Origin: UBA6168 sp965222975
Lineage (GTDB): Bacteria > Bacteroidota > Bacteroidia > Chitinophagales > Saprospiraceae
Reading direction: 5' to 3'
DNA: 64,000 nucleotides
Assembly (NCBI GenBank): GCA_965222975.1
Contig: CBDCVJ010000077.1
Coordinates: 1 to 64,000 of the forward strand
Position 1 is the stretch's first letter; each line of letters starts with the position of its first letter. The translations under genes were made by a program, and so were the position numbers. The notes under the pieces were generated by a model. The model had not been told where the DNA came from. It did not search any database and saw only the letters and a list, made by a program, of their open reading frames with translations. Positions 8,785 to 19,118 of this stretch are shown in pieces.

Positions 8785-11160
8785 ATGCTCGACTTAGACA
8801 AAATACAAACCCAAGGTACTTATTTACAGCAATTGAACAATGTGCAGCGCCTAGCTGTCACCACCACCGAAGGCCCCGTCCTTGTGGTGGCTGGCCCTGG
8901 CTCCGGTAAGACGAGGGTGCTTACTTACCGCATCGCCCATCTGATCGAAAAAGGCATTGCACCTTGGGAAATACTTGCCCTCACTTTTACCAACAAAGCT
9001 GCCCGGGAGATGAAAGAGCGTATTGAAAAAGTGGTTGGGCCACGGGCGCAGCGGGTGTGGGCAGGCACGTTTCACAGCATCTTTGCCCGCCTCCTTCGGT
9101 ACGAGGCAGAACATATCGGCTACCCCTCCAATTTTACCATTTACGACTCGGACGATACCAAGAGTGTTATCAATTCCATCATAAAAGAAATGAACCTCAA
9201 CAAGGAGCAGTACAATGTGAACAATATCCGCTCCCGCATTTCCTCCTGCAAAAGCAACCTCGTGACGCCTAAACTTTACGAAACCAAAGCCGACCTACGG
9301 GAAGAAGACCGGGTGGCCAAGCGACCTTATTTTTATGAGATTTATAAAAAATACACCGCCCGTTGCAAGAAGTCTGGGGCGATGGATTTTGACGACCTGC
9401 TCCTCCGGTTGTTCGAGCTTTTTCAAAACCACCCAGAAGTGGCAGACAAATACCGCAAGCGTTTCAAATACCTGCTCGTGGATGAGTTTCAGGACACCAA
9501 TTATTTACAGTATTCCATCGTCAAGAAATTTGTAAACTATGAGGGTAGCCCCCGCAACATCTGCGTGGTCGGCGACGATGCCCAAAGTATTTATGGTTTC
9601 CGTGGAGCGACTATTCAGAACATCCTCGACTACGAGCAAGATTATAAAAACTTCGGTATCCAAGTTTTCAAGCTGGAGGAAAATTACCGCTCTACTGATC
9701 ACATCGTCAAAGCCGCGAATGAAGTCATCTCTTATAATTCTAAACAGATTCAGAAAACCATTTTTTCCAATAAGGGTGATGGGCAAAGGATTAAAGTGAT
9801 CAAGGCAGTGACAGACAGTGAGGAAGGCAAACGGGTGGCCAGTTTTATTGTTGAACAAAAGAACCGTCATCACCTATCCAATAACGAGATCGCCATCCTC
9901 TACCGCACCAACTCACAGTCGAGGGTTTTTGAAGAATGGCTGCGCAATTACAACATTCCCTATCGGGTATTTGGCGGTCTGTCGTTTTACCAAAGAAAAG
10001 AGGTGAAAGACCTGATTGCCTACATGCGCCTCGCCATCAACCAACGCGATGAAGAGGCACTTCGCCGGGTCATTAACTACCCGCGCCGTGGCATCGGCAA
10101 TACGAGTATTGAGAAAATCAGCGCATTTGCCGAGCAATCGGGCAAGACGATGTGGGAAGCACTTTTTGAAGTGCCTCTACCTGCCCGCACCAAAAACTCC
10201 CTCGGCAATTTTATCCGCATGATCCAAGATTTCATCGAAAAAGCAAAGGTAGCTGATGCCCATACTGTTGGCCTCTACATCGCCAAGCAATGCGGCATCA
10301 TGGACGAACTGAACAAGGACAAAACGGTAGAGGGCATGAACCGGGCGGAGAACATCCGCAGCCTCTTGGATGGCATCAAAACCTTCGTGGACAATGATGT
10401 GGTGGAAACGAAAGACAGGCTCATCATTGAAGGGGAAGAAGACCTGGTGGTGCATGGGCCGGTCGATCAATTTGACCGTTCACTGTCGGGCTATTTGCAA
10501 AACATTGCCCTGATGACCGACCTTGACGAAGCCAATAACAATGAAGATTATATTACCCTGATGTCGGTGCATGCGGCAAAAGGGCTGGAGTTCAAGAGCG
10601 TTTATGTGACGGGGTTGGAGGAACAGTTGTTTCCATCATTTATGAGCATGGACACACCAGAGGGGTTAGACGAAGAACGCCGCCTCTTTTATGTAGCGAT
10701 CACTCGTGCCGAACAATTCCTAACCTTGAGCTATGCCAATAGCCGCTACCGATTCGGCCAAGAACGTTTCAACTCGCCCAGCCGCTTTTTGGATGAAATA
10801 GAAATGCAACATTTGGATGTTGCCGTACCTATCGGTAAAAAAACACGGACTGCTTTTGGACGCACCGAATCGGCCGCGGGTAGGTCGCAAGCCAGGCAAA
10901 CATCTGGTGTGTCGGGCAATTTCAAACGCAGGGTGACTCAACCTGCTTTTGTCGTTGATCCTAAGAATTTTAAGCCCAGCCCAGCCAGTGAGATACAGGC
11001 AGGTATGAAAGTGCTGCACATGAAGTTCGGCGAAGGTAAGGTCATCGCCGTGGACGGCAACAGGGACAAGCGTATGGCTACGATCTTTTTTGATAATCTG
11101 GAAACGGAGAAGCAGAAGCGGATTATGTTGAAGTTTGCGAAGTTGCAAATATTGGGATAA
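8785..11160 (+). CDS. pcrA: ATP-dependent DNA helicase PcrA/UvrD
   Basis: Superfamily 1 3'-5' helicase of 791 residues, the family's usual length, used in nucleotide excision repair, mismatch repair and removal of stalled complexes. Motifs in order: Walker A AGPGSGKTRVLTYRIAHLI, Ia LTFTNKAAREMKERI, II LLVDEFQDTN, III VVGDDAQSIYGFRGA, IV LEENYRSTDHIV, V LMSVHAAKGLEFKSVYVTG and VI RLFYVAITRA. The C-terminal tail has a Tudor-like segment (MKVLHMKFGEGKVIAVDG) as in PcrA. The ATG at 8785 is chosen because family similarity begins with LDKIQTQGTYLQQLNNVQ; the 20 codons upstream come from the intergenic repeat. Confidence 0.95.
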   Translation: MLDLDKIQTQGTYLQQLNNVQRLAVTTTEGPVLVVAGPGSGKTRVLTYRIAHLIEKGIAPWEILALTFTNKAAREMKERIEKVVGPRAQRVWAGTFHSIFARLLRYEAEHIGYPSNFTIYDSDDTKSVINSIIKEMNLNKEQYNVNNIRSRISSCKSNLVTPKLYETKADLREEDRVAKRPYFYEIYKKYTARCKKSGAMDFDDLLLRLFELFQNHPEVADKYRKRFKYLLVDEFQDTNYLQYSIVKKFVNYEGSPRNICVVGDDAQSIYGFRGATIQNILDYEQDYKNFGIQVFKLEENYRSTDHIVKAANEVISYNSKQIQKTIFSNKGDGQRIKVIKAVTDSEEGKRVASFIVEQKNRHHLSNNEIAILYRTNSQSRVFEEWLRNYNIPYRVFGGLSFYQRKEVKDLIAYMRLAINQRDEEALRRVINYPRRGIGNTSIEKISAFAEQSGKTMWEALFEVPLPARTKNSLGNFIRMIQDFIEKAKVADAHTVGLYIAKQCGIMDELNKDKTVEGMNRAENIRSLLDGIKTFVDNDVVETKDRLIIEGEEDLVVHGPVDQFDRSLSGYLQNIALMTDLDEANNNEDYITLMSVHAAKGLEFKSVYVTGLEEQLFPSFMSMDTPEGLDEERRLFYVAITRAEQFLTLSYANSRYRFGQERFNSPSRFLDEIEMQHLDVAVPIGKKTRTAFGRTESAAGRSQARQTSGVSGNFKRRVTQPAFVVDPKNFKPSPASEIQAGMKVLHMKFGEGKVIAVDGNRDKRMATIFFDNLETEKQKRIMLKFAKLQILG

Positions 11161-11169
11161 ATAGCCATT

Positions 11170-12648
11170 TTACTTAATTCTAAATAGCGCTATCTGCCCA
11201 CTATTTACTATTGCCCCCTTATCTTCAAAAACGGCATTTATTATCTGTCCATTGCTATTTAGTTTAATCGTTCTATTGGTTGCCAACAACTCAATATTTG
11301 GATTATTATACAAGGTATTCATGAGTTGAATAAATTTTCTGGTGAGCGTTTTTTCTTTAGTATAATCGTTGTCACTCATGTTCAGGTCAATGACAATATA
11401 TTTAAAACCTGAAGCTTTAAGCGCTTGAATGATTTTTTCCTTGGTTTTAAATTTCTTTACCATAAGGTTGAAGAAATCCAAATAAGTATCATTAAATACC
11501 CTTCTGTCATTTTTTTTGATAAAATAATTAATGCTGGTACCCACCCGGTAAACCAAAGATCGATCATCTTGATTAATTACCTCTTTTATTTCATGGTAAT
11601 TGGCCAGGTGAATATTCAATAATTCCTTTTCTTCGATATTGCCCATTTGATATTCTAAAATCGGAGGTATATAAATATGCTTGGCCCGCTCTTCATCAGT
11701 AGGAACATAATTGGTTGACCTGAAAGCGAAGGCCATTAAAACCCAAAAGAAACAAAGGCACATTATAATACCATTTTTTAATGTTGAGGCGGAAATATTC
11801 TTTAAGCTTGGAAATTTACTGTTATTGGTGCCAATGCCTTTTGCCAGGAAAATATAGGGTACACAAAAAAGTAAAATGCCATACCACGCTGCCCCAGAAC
11901 CCAATACCCACCAAAGGAAAAAGTAGGTCGTTAGAAATAAGATTACCGCCTTCGTGATTTTTGTATGCTTTTTAATACGGAAATACACCAGAAATAGAAG
12001 CACTATAAAAAGGATCAGTAAAATGGGATAAGTTATAGCATCTGACTTGCCGGAAAAAGAGGAAAAATATTGATGAAATGGGGTGTACAGGTGGAATAAT
12101 GTTGTTTTTATGATTTTATTAAAATTATCTAAAACCCCTGTATTTGCTGGTGTTTTCAATAGATTTAACCCTTCGTCCAAGGTTGTAAAATTGTGTTTGT
12201 TCAAATAAGCGCTTGGCACGGAGATAATTAGGAACAAAGTCAATAAAGCCATCAATGCTAAATTCAACAATGCTTTGCGCGAAGGTTTTTGTTCTTGGTC
12301 AGTTCTTCTAGTAGGGAGTAAAAAAAGTATGGGAAGAATAAGTAACAATAAAAAACCAACATCCGTAAAAATGAAATTCAAATTATTGTTTATAGGTACA
12401 TCAAAAGGCAAGGAAAAATAACGGGCAGGTAAGATTTCATAGCCCATGAATTTATGCAGATCTTCCTTTACGCCACTTTTTGCATTAGATGTACTTTCTG
12501 TATTTTGGATATTTGTTTCCGGCATTTTATATAAGCCGGGTATGGTTATTTCTCCTTTATTTTGTCCTGCTGATAAAAATTGTAAAAAAGAAAAAAGGAA
12601 AAGGAAAGTTATTTTTATTAAATTCAATTTTATTGTTGAAGCATGCAT
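11170..12648 (-). CDS. Multi-pass membrane protein, C-terminal half of a GT-C-like pair
   Basis: 492 residues: an N-terminal signal-like helix, a polar stretch of about 60 residues (KGEITIPGLYKMPETN onward), about eight membrane helices from residue 90 to 300, and a C-terminal soluble domain of about 170 residues (for example SGFKYIVIDLNMSD) of the kind attached to GT-C glycosyltransferases. It lies 41 bp downstream of another GT-C-like gene on the same strand and looks like its complement. A split of a single ancestral gene of about 1060 residues is possible, but the frames differ and a stop lies between, so two genes is equally likely. Probable role in surface glycan assembly. Confidence 0.6.
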   Translation of the reverse strand: MHASTIKLNLIKITFLFLFSFLQFLSAGQNKGEITIPGLYKMPETNIQNTESTSNAKSGVKEDLHKFMGYEILPARYFSLPFDVPINNNLNFIFTDVGFLLLLILPILFLLPTRRTDQEQKPSRKALLNLALMALLTLFLIISVPSAYLNKHNFTTLDEGLNLLKTPANTGVLDNFNKIIKTTLFHLYTPFHQYFSSFSGKSDAITYPILLILFIVLLFLVYFRIKKHTKITKAVILFLTTYFFLWWVLGSGAAWYGILLFCVPYIFLAKGIGTNNSKFPSLKNISASTLKNGIIMCLCFFWVLMAFAFRSTNYVPTDEERAKHIYIPPILEYQMGNIEEKELLNIHLANYHEIKEVINQDDRSLVYRVGTSINYFIKKNDRRVFNDTYLDFFNLMVKKFKTKEKIIQALKASGFKYIVIDLNMSDNDYTKEKTLTRKFIQLMNTLYNNPNIELLATNRTIKLNSNGQIINAVFEDKGAIVNSGQIALFRIK

Positions 12649-12689
12649 GTTCTCAAAGTTTAATATTTCGGAGACCTATTCACACCCGT

Positions 12690-14402
12690 TTATTCATAAG
12701 CCTCTTTCCAATTCTTTTCTAAAGTTTTAATATCTATTTCAGGAAATGCTTTTTTGCCATTTAATAAAGCTTCCGTGGAAAAACTTTTAGTTTCCAACCA
12801 ATTTTTTCCGAGCCAGGGCAGCACAGGCAACATAAAAAAGATGGAAATGATAGATGATTTTTTAATAAGCTGCAACATGGCCTGCCTGCGATTTAATCCA
12901 ATATACAAGCCCAAACCCAAACCAATGACAAGCAAAATCCATTGTAAAATCGAAACATTTTGATGGTATTGACGGAGCAACGCCTGTTCGTCCAACCGGA
13001 GTAAAAACATGGTGCCTGCCACCAAGAAAACTGCACTGCAAAAAGTCCATATTCCTCCTTCCGCATACCACAAGGCAGTCATGAGTGCAAAGAAAATAAG
13101 CAGGGTCGTCATTTTTATACCAAATGCAAATCCTGCAAAAAGGCCCATTAAAACCACTATCCTATTTTCTGTTAAAACTAAAGGCATCCGGTTTGCGAAA
13201 AAAGACTTTGTTTTAATTATATAACTATTTATGGGGGCTGATTTAGGTGGTAACTTTTGTTGTTTTACACCTTTTTTTCTTTTAGTAACGGATGCCTTGA
13301 TGGGAACTTTTTTGGCTTTGGTTAAATCGGGCTGGGCTACCCAGTTTACAAATAGAATCAATATGCATATCGCAAAATATAATAAGCCTAAATCTATTTT
13401 CATATCCATGTAGGACAGGAAATTGATCATGGGGACAGAGAAAAATAATAATAGACAAAACATGGTATGGTTAACATCGAGCCATTTCCTGCTCAGGCGA
13501 AAAAGTGCCAATAGGGTCAAAATGCCTCCAAAGAAAGCAAGTGCCAACACGACATCCACCCTGCCAAAGACCACCAAGCCCAAAGACATAAACAATGACC
13601 AATTATATGGCTGGTGACCATCCACCAATCCAGCATATTCGGAAATCAAAGTTGGTAAGTTTACATATAAATTAATGGAGTCGGTGCCCAAAGGAAAGGG
13701 ACGGAGTATTTGGACGAAGTCAAAAACTAAAAACGTGGCTAAAAAAAGAAAGCTAAATATGCCTAATGCGTTAAACTTTCTGGAAATTTCAATTGGCTTT
13801 AACAAAGTGGCTTTTATGACCTGGATGGTTATTCGCCAATTTAAAAGCAAAATGGCCGTAAATAATGGAGCAATAATGAAAATATACAACAAATGAAATA
13901 TACCTAAGAAAAACAATGTGAATGTTATAAGCATAATTCCCAAAGCAGTTCGAATAACTGGCAGATCATCCTGCAAAATTTTAGGAGGGAAGATATTGGT
14001 CAACAACGTTCCCGATACACGGCAAACTAAATATATAAGATAAATGCATAAAGCTACTCCCGTAAAATGCCCTAAATGCGAAAGCAAACCTTTCGGCGTC
14101 AAATCCATACCACTCATTTTCCCATAAAAAAAGGAAACGGCAAGAATGTCCAGTAGCAATAAGATTCCAAAAACGGCCAAACCATTCACGAATATCTTTT
14201 TATTCTTTGTTTTGGTGAATTTAGCAATGCCCCAACTGGCCATTGTTCCCATCAAGACAAGAACTGCTAAAAGATCGGCATATTGAAAATATTTAAATGC
14301 GTGGCCATAATTTGGATTGTAATGCCAGTATTCCGAAAAAATGATCACAGACCAAAACAGCACAAAAATGATGGACGTGATTTTAATGGCTTGTTCAAGC
14401 AT
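12690..14402 (-). CDS. GT-C-like membrane glycosyltransferase (N-terminal part)
   Basis: 570 residues with around 13 predicted membrane helices. The loop segment PFPLGTDSINLYVNLPTLIS with following YNWSLFMSLGLVVFGRVDV and MDMKIDLGLLYF resembles polyprenol-phosphate-sugar-dependent GT-C enzymes, which place the acidic active-site residues in early outer loops. A lysine-rich cytosolic linker (about residues 355-400) separates two membrane blocks. Upstream lies a copy of the ATGTT-N11-AACAT dyad (14541-14561), 139 bp before the ATG. Donor and acceptor cannot be told from the sequence. Confidence 0.6.
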   Translation of the reverse strand: MLEQAIKITSIIFVLFWSVIIFSEYWHYNPNYGHAFKYFQYADLLAVLVLMGTMASWGIAKFTKTKNKKIFVNGLAVFGILLLLDILAVSFFYGKMSGMDLTPKGLLSHLGHFTGVALCIYLIYLVCRVSGTLLTNIFPPKILQDDLPVIRTALGIMLITFTLFFLGIFHLLYIFIIAPLFTAILLLNWRITIQVIKATLLKPIEISRKFNALGIFSFLFLATFLVFDFVQILRPFPLGTDSINLYVNLPTLISEYAGLVDGHQPYNWSLFMSLGLVVFGRVDVVLALAFFGGILTLLALFRLSRKWLDVNHTMFCLLLFFSVPMINFLSYMDMKIDLGLLYFAICILILFVNWVAQPDLTKAKKVPIKASVTKRKKGVKQQKLPPKSAPINSYIIKTKSFFANRMPLVLTENRIVVLMGLFAGFAFGIKMTTLLIFFALMTALWYAEGGIWTFCSAVFLVAGTMFLLRLDEQALLRQYHQNVSILQWILLVIGLGLGLYIGLNRRQAMLQLIKKSSIISIFFMLPVLPWLGKNWLETKSFSTEALLNGKKAFPEIDIKTLEKNWKEAYE

Positions 14403-14540
14403 TTAGATTGCTTTTTTTAAAATATTTTTCACCAATGGACGACGAAATTATTTGGCAAAATAAGACTTGAAAATTATTATTTGATAGCATAATTAATTTT
14501 TTTTACGCTGAAATAACCAATTATTTCAAGGTATCTACCG

Positions 14541-14561
14541 ATGTTACATGTGGCAAAACAT
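14541..14561. promoter_or_regulatory. Conserved 21-bp dyad, copy 1
   Basis: ATGTT and AACAT half-sites separated by exactly 11 bases, located between the divergent GT-C gene (minus strand) and GT2 gene (plus strand). Read on the minus strand it shares TAATGTTTTG and GTAACATC with the other copies (33704, 49647, 41261). Possible transcription factor operator, or the -35 part of an alternative-sigma promoter. Confidence 0.45.
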
Positions 14562-14600
14562 TAGTGACAGATAGACAAATTTTATCTCAATAAATATATT

Positions 14601-15419
14601 GTGAAATACAGCAAAAACCCGAAAGTAAGCATCGTTATGGCGACTTATAACAGGGGGCACCTTGTCCAGCAAACCATTGAAAATATTTTTGAACAGGATT
14701 ACAAATCCATTGAACTGATAGTCGTGAACGATAGCTCGACCGATAACACTCAACAAGTTCTGGAACGATTGCAAGGAACTTATAAAATTATTGTAGAGAA
14801 AAACTCCAAAAATTTGGGATTGCAAAAGTCGTTGAATAAAGGGTTAAGACTGGCAAAGGGTGTTTATATCGCAAGAATAGACGACCACGACAAATGGATT
14901 GATAAGGGCAAATTATCTAAGCAAATTGAATTTTTGGAAAAAAAACCTGAGGTGGGATTATTGGGAACAGCTTATATGTCGGATGGAAAGATAATGCTTA
15001 ACCCTCAAAATGATCAGTCCATTAGAGCGCAGATGTTATTTCGATGTCCTTTTTGTCATGTCTCTTTGGTGATACGAAAAGCTGTATTGGAAAAAGTGGG
15101 GTGCTATGACGAAACATTGACTTACTCTGAAGATTGGGAATTGTGGATGCGGATTGGACAACACTTTGAATTGGCTAACTTACCAGATGTTACGACTGAA
15201 ATTATAAATGAGGAAGCGTCTTTATCCGGCAGTTATTATTTAAGGCAATTACCCATTAACCGAAGTCTTGTTAAAAAATATAGGCATGATTATCCCCATG
15301 GTTTGAGGGCGATCATTTACCATTATTTTATTTATTGTTTTTTTACTTTAATCCCTATTGACAGTATGGTTCATAATTGGATGAAAAAAATCTTTCACCG
15401 TGCTTTTTTATCGGGATGA
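14601..15419 (+). CDS. Family 2 glycosyltransferase
   Basis: 272-residue GT2 enzyme of GT-A fold. It shows VSIVMATYNRGHLVQQTIENI, the nucleotide-binding VVNDSSTDNTQ, the catalytic-region ARIDDHDKWID (DxD equivalent) and SEDWELWMRI. No membrane anchor apart from a hydrophobic segment near the C-terminus. The only start that keeps the first beta strand is GTG at 14601; the first ATG (residue 13) would cut into VSIVM. It stands alone, divergent from the GT-C genes, with a dyad copy 40 bp upstream. Confidence 0.88.
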   Translation: MKYSKNPKVSIVMATYNRGHLVQQTIENIFEQDYKSIELIVVNDSSTDNTQQVLERLQGTYKIIVEKNSKNLGLQKSLNKGLRLAKGVYIARIDDHDKWIDKGKLSKQIEFLEKKPEVGLLGTAYMSDGKIMLNPQNDQSIRAQMLFRCPFCHVSLVIRKAVLEKVGCYDETLTYSEDWELWMRIGQHFELANLPDVTTEIINEEASLSGSYYLRQLPINRSLVKKYRHDYPHGLRAIIYHYFIYCFFTLIPIDSMVHNWMKKIFHRAFLSG

Positions 15420-15528
15420 TCACTCTGCTAAATACTGGGTTTTATCAAGTGTTCCCGTAATTTGATTCGTTTATTTTCGAGGAACTAAAGTTTTGGTGGC
15501 ATTGGAAATGGCCCTGAAGCATAATTTG

Positions 15529-17328
15529 TCAATCTTCAATATTAATCAGGTCAATACTCAATTTATTTAAATTTCTTCCAAATGCTTTTATTAAACCCGG
15601 TAAGAAATACAATCTAAGATCAATGCATATATTGTAAAACCGCTTTAACAAAAATCCGAAAAATCCACCAAGACCCCTTTCGGGATAAAAAGTAGCATCG
15701 GCCTTTTTGTGCATTACTTGTTTCGTTTGTTTATTGTTTTTTTGTAATGCTTTAATAGCATTCAACTCTTCATAACGTAAATTGTCTTCTTTTTCATTAT
15801 AGGGGATGTAAATTCGATTTTTATAAATTAATTTTCTTTTTTGTTCAACGACCTCTTTAGGGTTCAATAGTGATTTATATTTTGCAGAAAGTGAGCTGGA
15901 ATAATTGTTAGATTTTTGCAACCGGATATAATCGTTACTGTTTTTAACATCAAACGGATGGTCGATGGAATTAAACCCTGCCCGGCAACACCTAAAACTA
16001 AAATCAACATGCCCTAACCCCCGCCTGCCAAAGCACTGCCGGTCAAAAAATCCTATCTTTTTAATTACTTCCATGGTAAGTGTATAGAAAGCACCTTGGA
16101 TTTTTTCTGGAGGACAATTTGAAGTTAATTGGCCAAATGTAATGGGCCGGTTCAGATTGACGGAAGGATTCCAGTTATTATCAAAAAATACAAGATGTTG
16201 ATAACCAGTACGTTCGATTGTTTCCATATATAATAAATCCCAGCCGGGTTTTTGAAAGACAACATCGTCATCGCACTTAAAGCAAAGATCAAAATCTATA
16301 TTGGATAAATAGTTTAAAATAGAATTTACCTGTTGGTGAATGTCCACTCTGTTATTGTAAATAATTTTTGCATTCATTGTAGCTTCCAATTCTGCTAAAT
16401 ATTCTTTTGTACCGTCGCTTGAACCGTCGTCGGCAATCAAGAGTTGCCACTTAATATCCTTGTTTTTTGTCCGTAAAAAAGAATTAATACAGGTTTTTAA
16501 ATAATCTATTCTATTGTAAGTAGTGATGGCCAAGATAAATTTTAAGCCCTCTATTTTTTTTTCTTTATTTTCATTAAAATATTTTTCAGGAATTCCATGC
16601 GGGATATTTTTTAAACGTTGGATATAATTCTTTATAGAAGGGCCGCTCATGGACAATATTTCTTTCGCCATGTTTCGGTTCTCCAAATATTTTTCCTGTT
16701 GCTTTCCGTCCAGTTCGGTGCGGGGGTGGTCAATATGGTAAAGTGGAAAAGAAAAAGATTTGGAAGTAAGCGTTTCAAAAATCACATGGGAAATGGCTTC
16801 GTCCTCTGCCCCCCATCCTTCGAACCGCTCGTCCCAGCCACCTATTTTCCCAAACCCATTTTTCGTCAGTAACAAAATGCCCCCGGCAAAGGTGAATAAT
16901 TCTCTTTTATGCAAAATTTCATAATCAAGCGTTGCCGGGTTTGATATTCTTATATTAATGGCCTCCGACATATTGGGTGTAACAGCCTCAAATTCAGCTA
17001 CTGTTTGAAAACATTCCAGATAATCCTTTTTTTCCAGAAAAATATCTGAATCGGCAAAGACGAAAATATTTTTTTCTGTATTATTTACCCCAACATTGAA
17101 TGCCCAGCACCTGTTGTATAGTCTGTCATTTCGGATGAATATTTTTTTTACATTCAATGATTTGTCCAATGTCAGTTTCGGCTTATTATCCTGCTCTACT
17201 ACTAATATTTCCAAATCAGGGAAATAATTTCGGAGTTTTTTTAATACAAATATCAAAGCCGCTTTTCGCTCCGTATTGGCTTCCCTAAAACCAATGATAT
17301 AGCTGACATCCGAAATGTTATCCTGCAT
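15529..17328 (-). CDS. Bifunctional two-domain GT2 glycosyltransferase (chondroitin-synthase-like)
   Basis: 599 residues with two GT-A domains in series. Domain 1 (about 5-230) has VFADSDIFL as DxD region and the GT7-C type motif GGWDERFEGWGAEDEA, as in polymerising GalNAc/GlcA transferases. Domain 2 (about 265-480) has LAITTYNRIDYLKTCINSFL, LLIADDGSSDGTKEYL and KCDDDVVFQKPGWDLLY. The last 80 residues are basic and amphipathic, possibly for membrane association. Two fused transferases can add alternating sugars, so it may build a repeating disaccharide (inference). Single gene, opposite to the exporter genes that begin 200 bp away. Confidence 0.82.
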   Translation of the reverse strand: MQDNISDVSYIIGFREANTERKAALIFVLKKLRNYFPDLEILVVEQDNKPKLTLDKSLNVKKIFIRNDRLYNRCWAFNVGVNNTEKNIFVFADSDIFLEKKDYLECFQTVAEFEAVTPNMSEAINIRISNPATLDYEILHKRELFTFAGGILLLTKNGFGKIGGWDERFEGWGAEDEAISHVIFETLTSKSFSFPLYHIDHPRTELDGKQQEKYLENRNMAKEILSMSGPSIKNYIQRLKNIPHGIPEKYFNENKEKKIEGLKFILAITTYNRIDYLKTCINSFLRTKNKDIKWQLLIADDGSSDGTKEYLAELEATMNAKIIYNNRVDIHQQVNSILNYLSNIDFDLCFKCDDDVVFQKPGWDLLYMETIERTGYQHLVFFDNNWNPSVNLNRPITFGQLTSNCPPEKIQGAFYTLTMEVIKKIGFFDRQCFGRRGLGHVDFSFRCCRAGFNSIDHPFDVKNSNDYIRLQKSNNYSSSLSAKYKSLLNPKEVVEQKRKLIYKNRIYIPYNEKEDNLRYEELNAIKALQKNNKQTKQVMHKKADATFYPERGLGGFFGFLLKRFYNICIDLRLYFLPGLIKAFGRNLNKLSIDLINIED

Positions 17329-17526
17329 AAATTCAAGCTTTTTTTATCACTTATTTTATGAAAACAAATGTATGAGAAAAAGGGGATATTCATGCCTATA
17401 ATATTCAGGGAATAATTATTTTTACGCCCTAATATAAAGTTTTTAATCATTGGCCTTTCGGGAAGTTGTGACAATTTTTCAAACCATTACTTCTTTCCTT
17501 TTTAAAAGTAATATTTACACTTATTG

Positions 17527-18312
17527 ATGGTACAAAAAATAATTGACTGGATTCCCGAAAACAACCGCATGGAGCGCATCTGGCTGATGGCAAAATTTGA
17601 TTTTGTCACCCGCTATTATGGGTCTTTTTTGGGTCTTTTTTGGGCACTTTTGAAACCCCTGTTCCAACTGGGTGTTTTTTTTGTGGTATTTACTTATGTA
17701 TTTAAAAGCAAGACGGAAAATTTTCTGCTGTTCCTTTTCATCGGCATTATTATGTTTCAATTTTTTTCCGAAAGTGCCAAAGGTTCGATGAATCTATTTA
17801 AGATGAAAAGATATTTGCTGGAAAACATTCAAATCAACAGGCTGGACATTTTCTACTCAGCCATTGGTGCTACCCTGTTGGGGTTCCTATTTAATTTTAC
17901 AGCTTTTTTCATTGGCAATATTTTCCTGAACGACACTTTCTCGTGGTACATACTGACCTTTCCGCTTATCCTGCTGAACCTGTTGATTTTGATCCTGGGC
18001 ACGCAGTTGATCTTTTCCACCATCAGTATTTATATGCGGGACATTGACAATATATGGTTTGTCATCAGCACCCTTTTGTTTTGGGGCTCCGGGATATTTT
18101 TCGATCTTACCAAACTGACCGGAAAAGCAGAACTGATCCAATACCTCAACCCACTGGCCGGCATTATGATCAATGCCCGCAGCGTACTGGTATATGGGGA
18201 GCCACTGAGCATGATGCTTTTTGGCGTAAACATGCTGGCCGCATTGGCCGTACTGGGATTTGGACTTTGGTTTTTTAAAAAACACAGTGCAAAGGCACTC
18301 GAAAAATTATAA
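17527..18312 (+). CDS. wzm: ABC-2 polysaccharide exporter permease (Wzm-like)
   Basis: 261 residues from the ATG at 17527 (a TTG one codon earlier is less likely). Six membrane helices and the ABC-2 family opening RIWLMAKFDFVTRYYGSFLGLFWALLKPLFQ, typical of O-antigen/teichoic-acid/capsule export permeases. It forms an operon with the ATPase gene that starts 9 bp downstream. It would export a lipid-linked glycan across the inner membrane. Confidence 0.9.
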   Translation: MVQKIIDWIPENNRMERIWLMAKFDFVTRYYGSFLGLFWALLKPLFQLGVFFVVFTYVFKSKTENFLLFLFIGIIMFQFFSESAKGSMNLFKMKRYLLENIQINRLDIFYSAIGATLLGFLFNFTAFFIGNIFLNDTFSWYILTFPLILLNLLILILGTQLIFSTISIYMRDIDNIWFVISTLLFWGSGIFFDLTKLTGKAELIQYLNPLAGIMINARSVLVYGEPLSMMLFGVNMLAALAVLGFGLWFFKKHSAKALEKL

Positions 18313-18321
18313 CTACCGCTC

Positions 18322-19083
18322 ATGCCAGAAACTGTCATAGAACTCAAAAATATCAGCAAGACCTACTTCATCCGGGACAAGGACACCCAAACCCTCAAAG
18401 GGCGTATCATTTCCCTTATTACCCACACCAATAAACGGGAAATAAAAGCCCTGAACAATGTCAACCTGGAAATAAAAAAAGGGGAATTTTTTGGCATCCT
18501 CGGCCACAATGGTTCTGGCAAATCCACCTTGCTGCGCATCATGGCCGGCGCATATCCACCTGACAAGGGCGGTGAGGTGAACATGAAGGGCCGCTTCATG
18601 CTGCTCACTCTCGGAATGGGGTTCAATAATGAACTGACTGCACGGGAAAACATCTATTTAAATGCTTCAATTTTAGGGCTGACGCTCAAACAAATCGGCC
18701 GGGTGTTTTACGATATTGTCGCATTTGCCGAATTGGAGGACTTTGTGGATACCCAAGTGAAATATTTTTCTTCGGGCATGTTGTCTCGCCTGAAATTTGC
18801 CGTAGCAGTGTATGCCGATGCAGACATTTTTTTGATGGATGAATTTTTTGGCGGCGTGGGAGATGTTCGTTTCAGGGAAAAGTCAGAAAAAATTTTTCAC
18901 GAATCATTGGTTAATGGCCGGACCATCGTACACGTCAGTCATTCCATCCCCACCATCAAGAAGCACTGCCACCGGGTTTTGTTGCTGCACAAGGGGCAAC
19001 CAATAATGATCGGTAAACCCGAAGAGGTCATTCTGAAGTATAAGGAATTGATGAAAGAAAGGAGGAACAGGCGCAATAGGTAA
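18322..19083 (+). CDS. wzt: ABC polysaccharide exporter ATPase (Wzt-like)
   Basis: 253 residues: Walker A LGHNGSGKSTLLRI, a signature region FSSGMLSRLKFAVAV (SSGM in place of LSGGQ, as in the polysaccharide subfamily), Walker B IFLMDEFFGGVGD and switch His VHVSHSIPTI. It ends soon after the ATPase domain, so it lacks the C-terminal carbohydrate-binding domain of Wzt proteins that recognise modified chain ends; export may therefore not depend on a terminal cap. Partner of the permease encoded just upstream. Confidence 0.92.
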   Translation: MPETVIELKNISKTYFIRDKDTQTLKGRIISLITHTNKREIKALNNVNLEIKKGEFFGILGHNGSGKSTLLRIMAGAYPPDKGGEVNMKGRFMLLTLGMGFNNELTARENIYLNASILGLTLKQIGRVFYDIVAFAELEDFVDTQVKYFSSGMLSRLKFAVAVYADADIFLMDEFFGGVGDVRFREKSEKIFHESLVNGRTIVHVSHSIPTIKKHCHRVLLLHKGQPIMIGKPEEVILKYKELMKERRNRRNR

Positions 19084-19118
19084 TGGTTGTGTCCATGAGC
19101 ATCACTTCTATTCCATTT

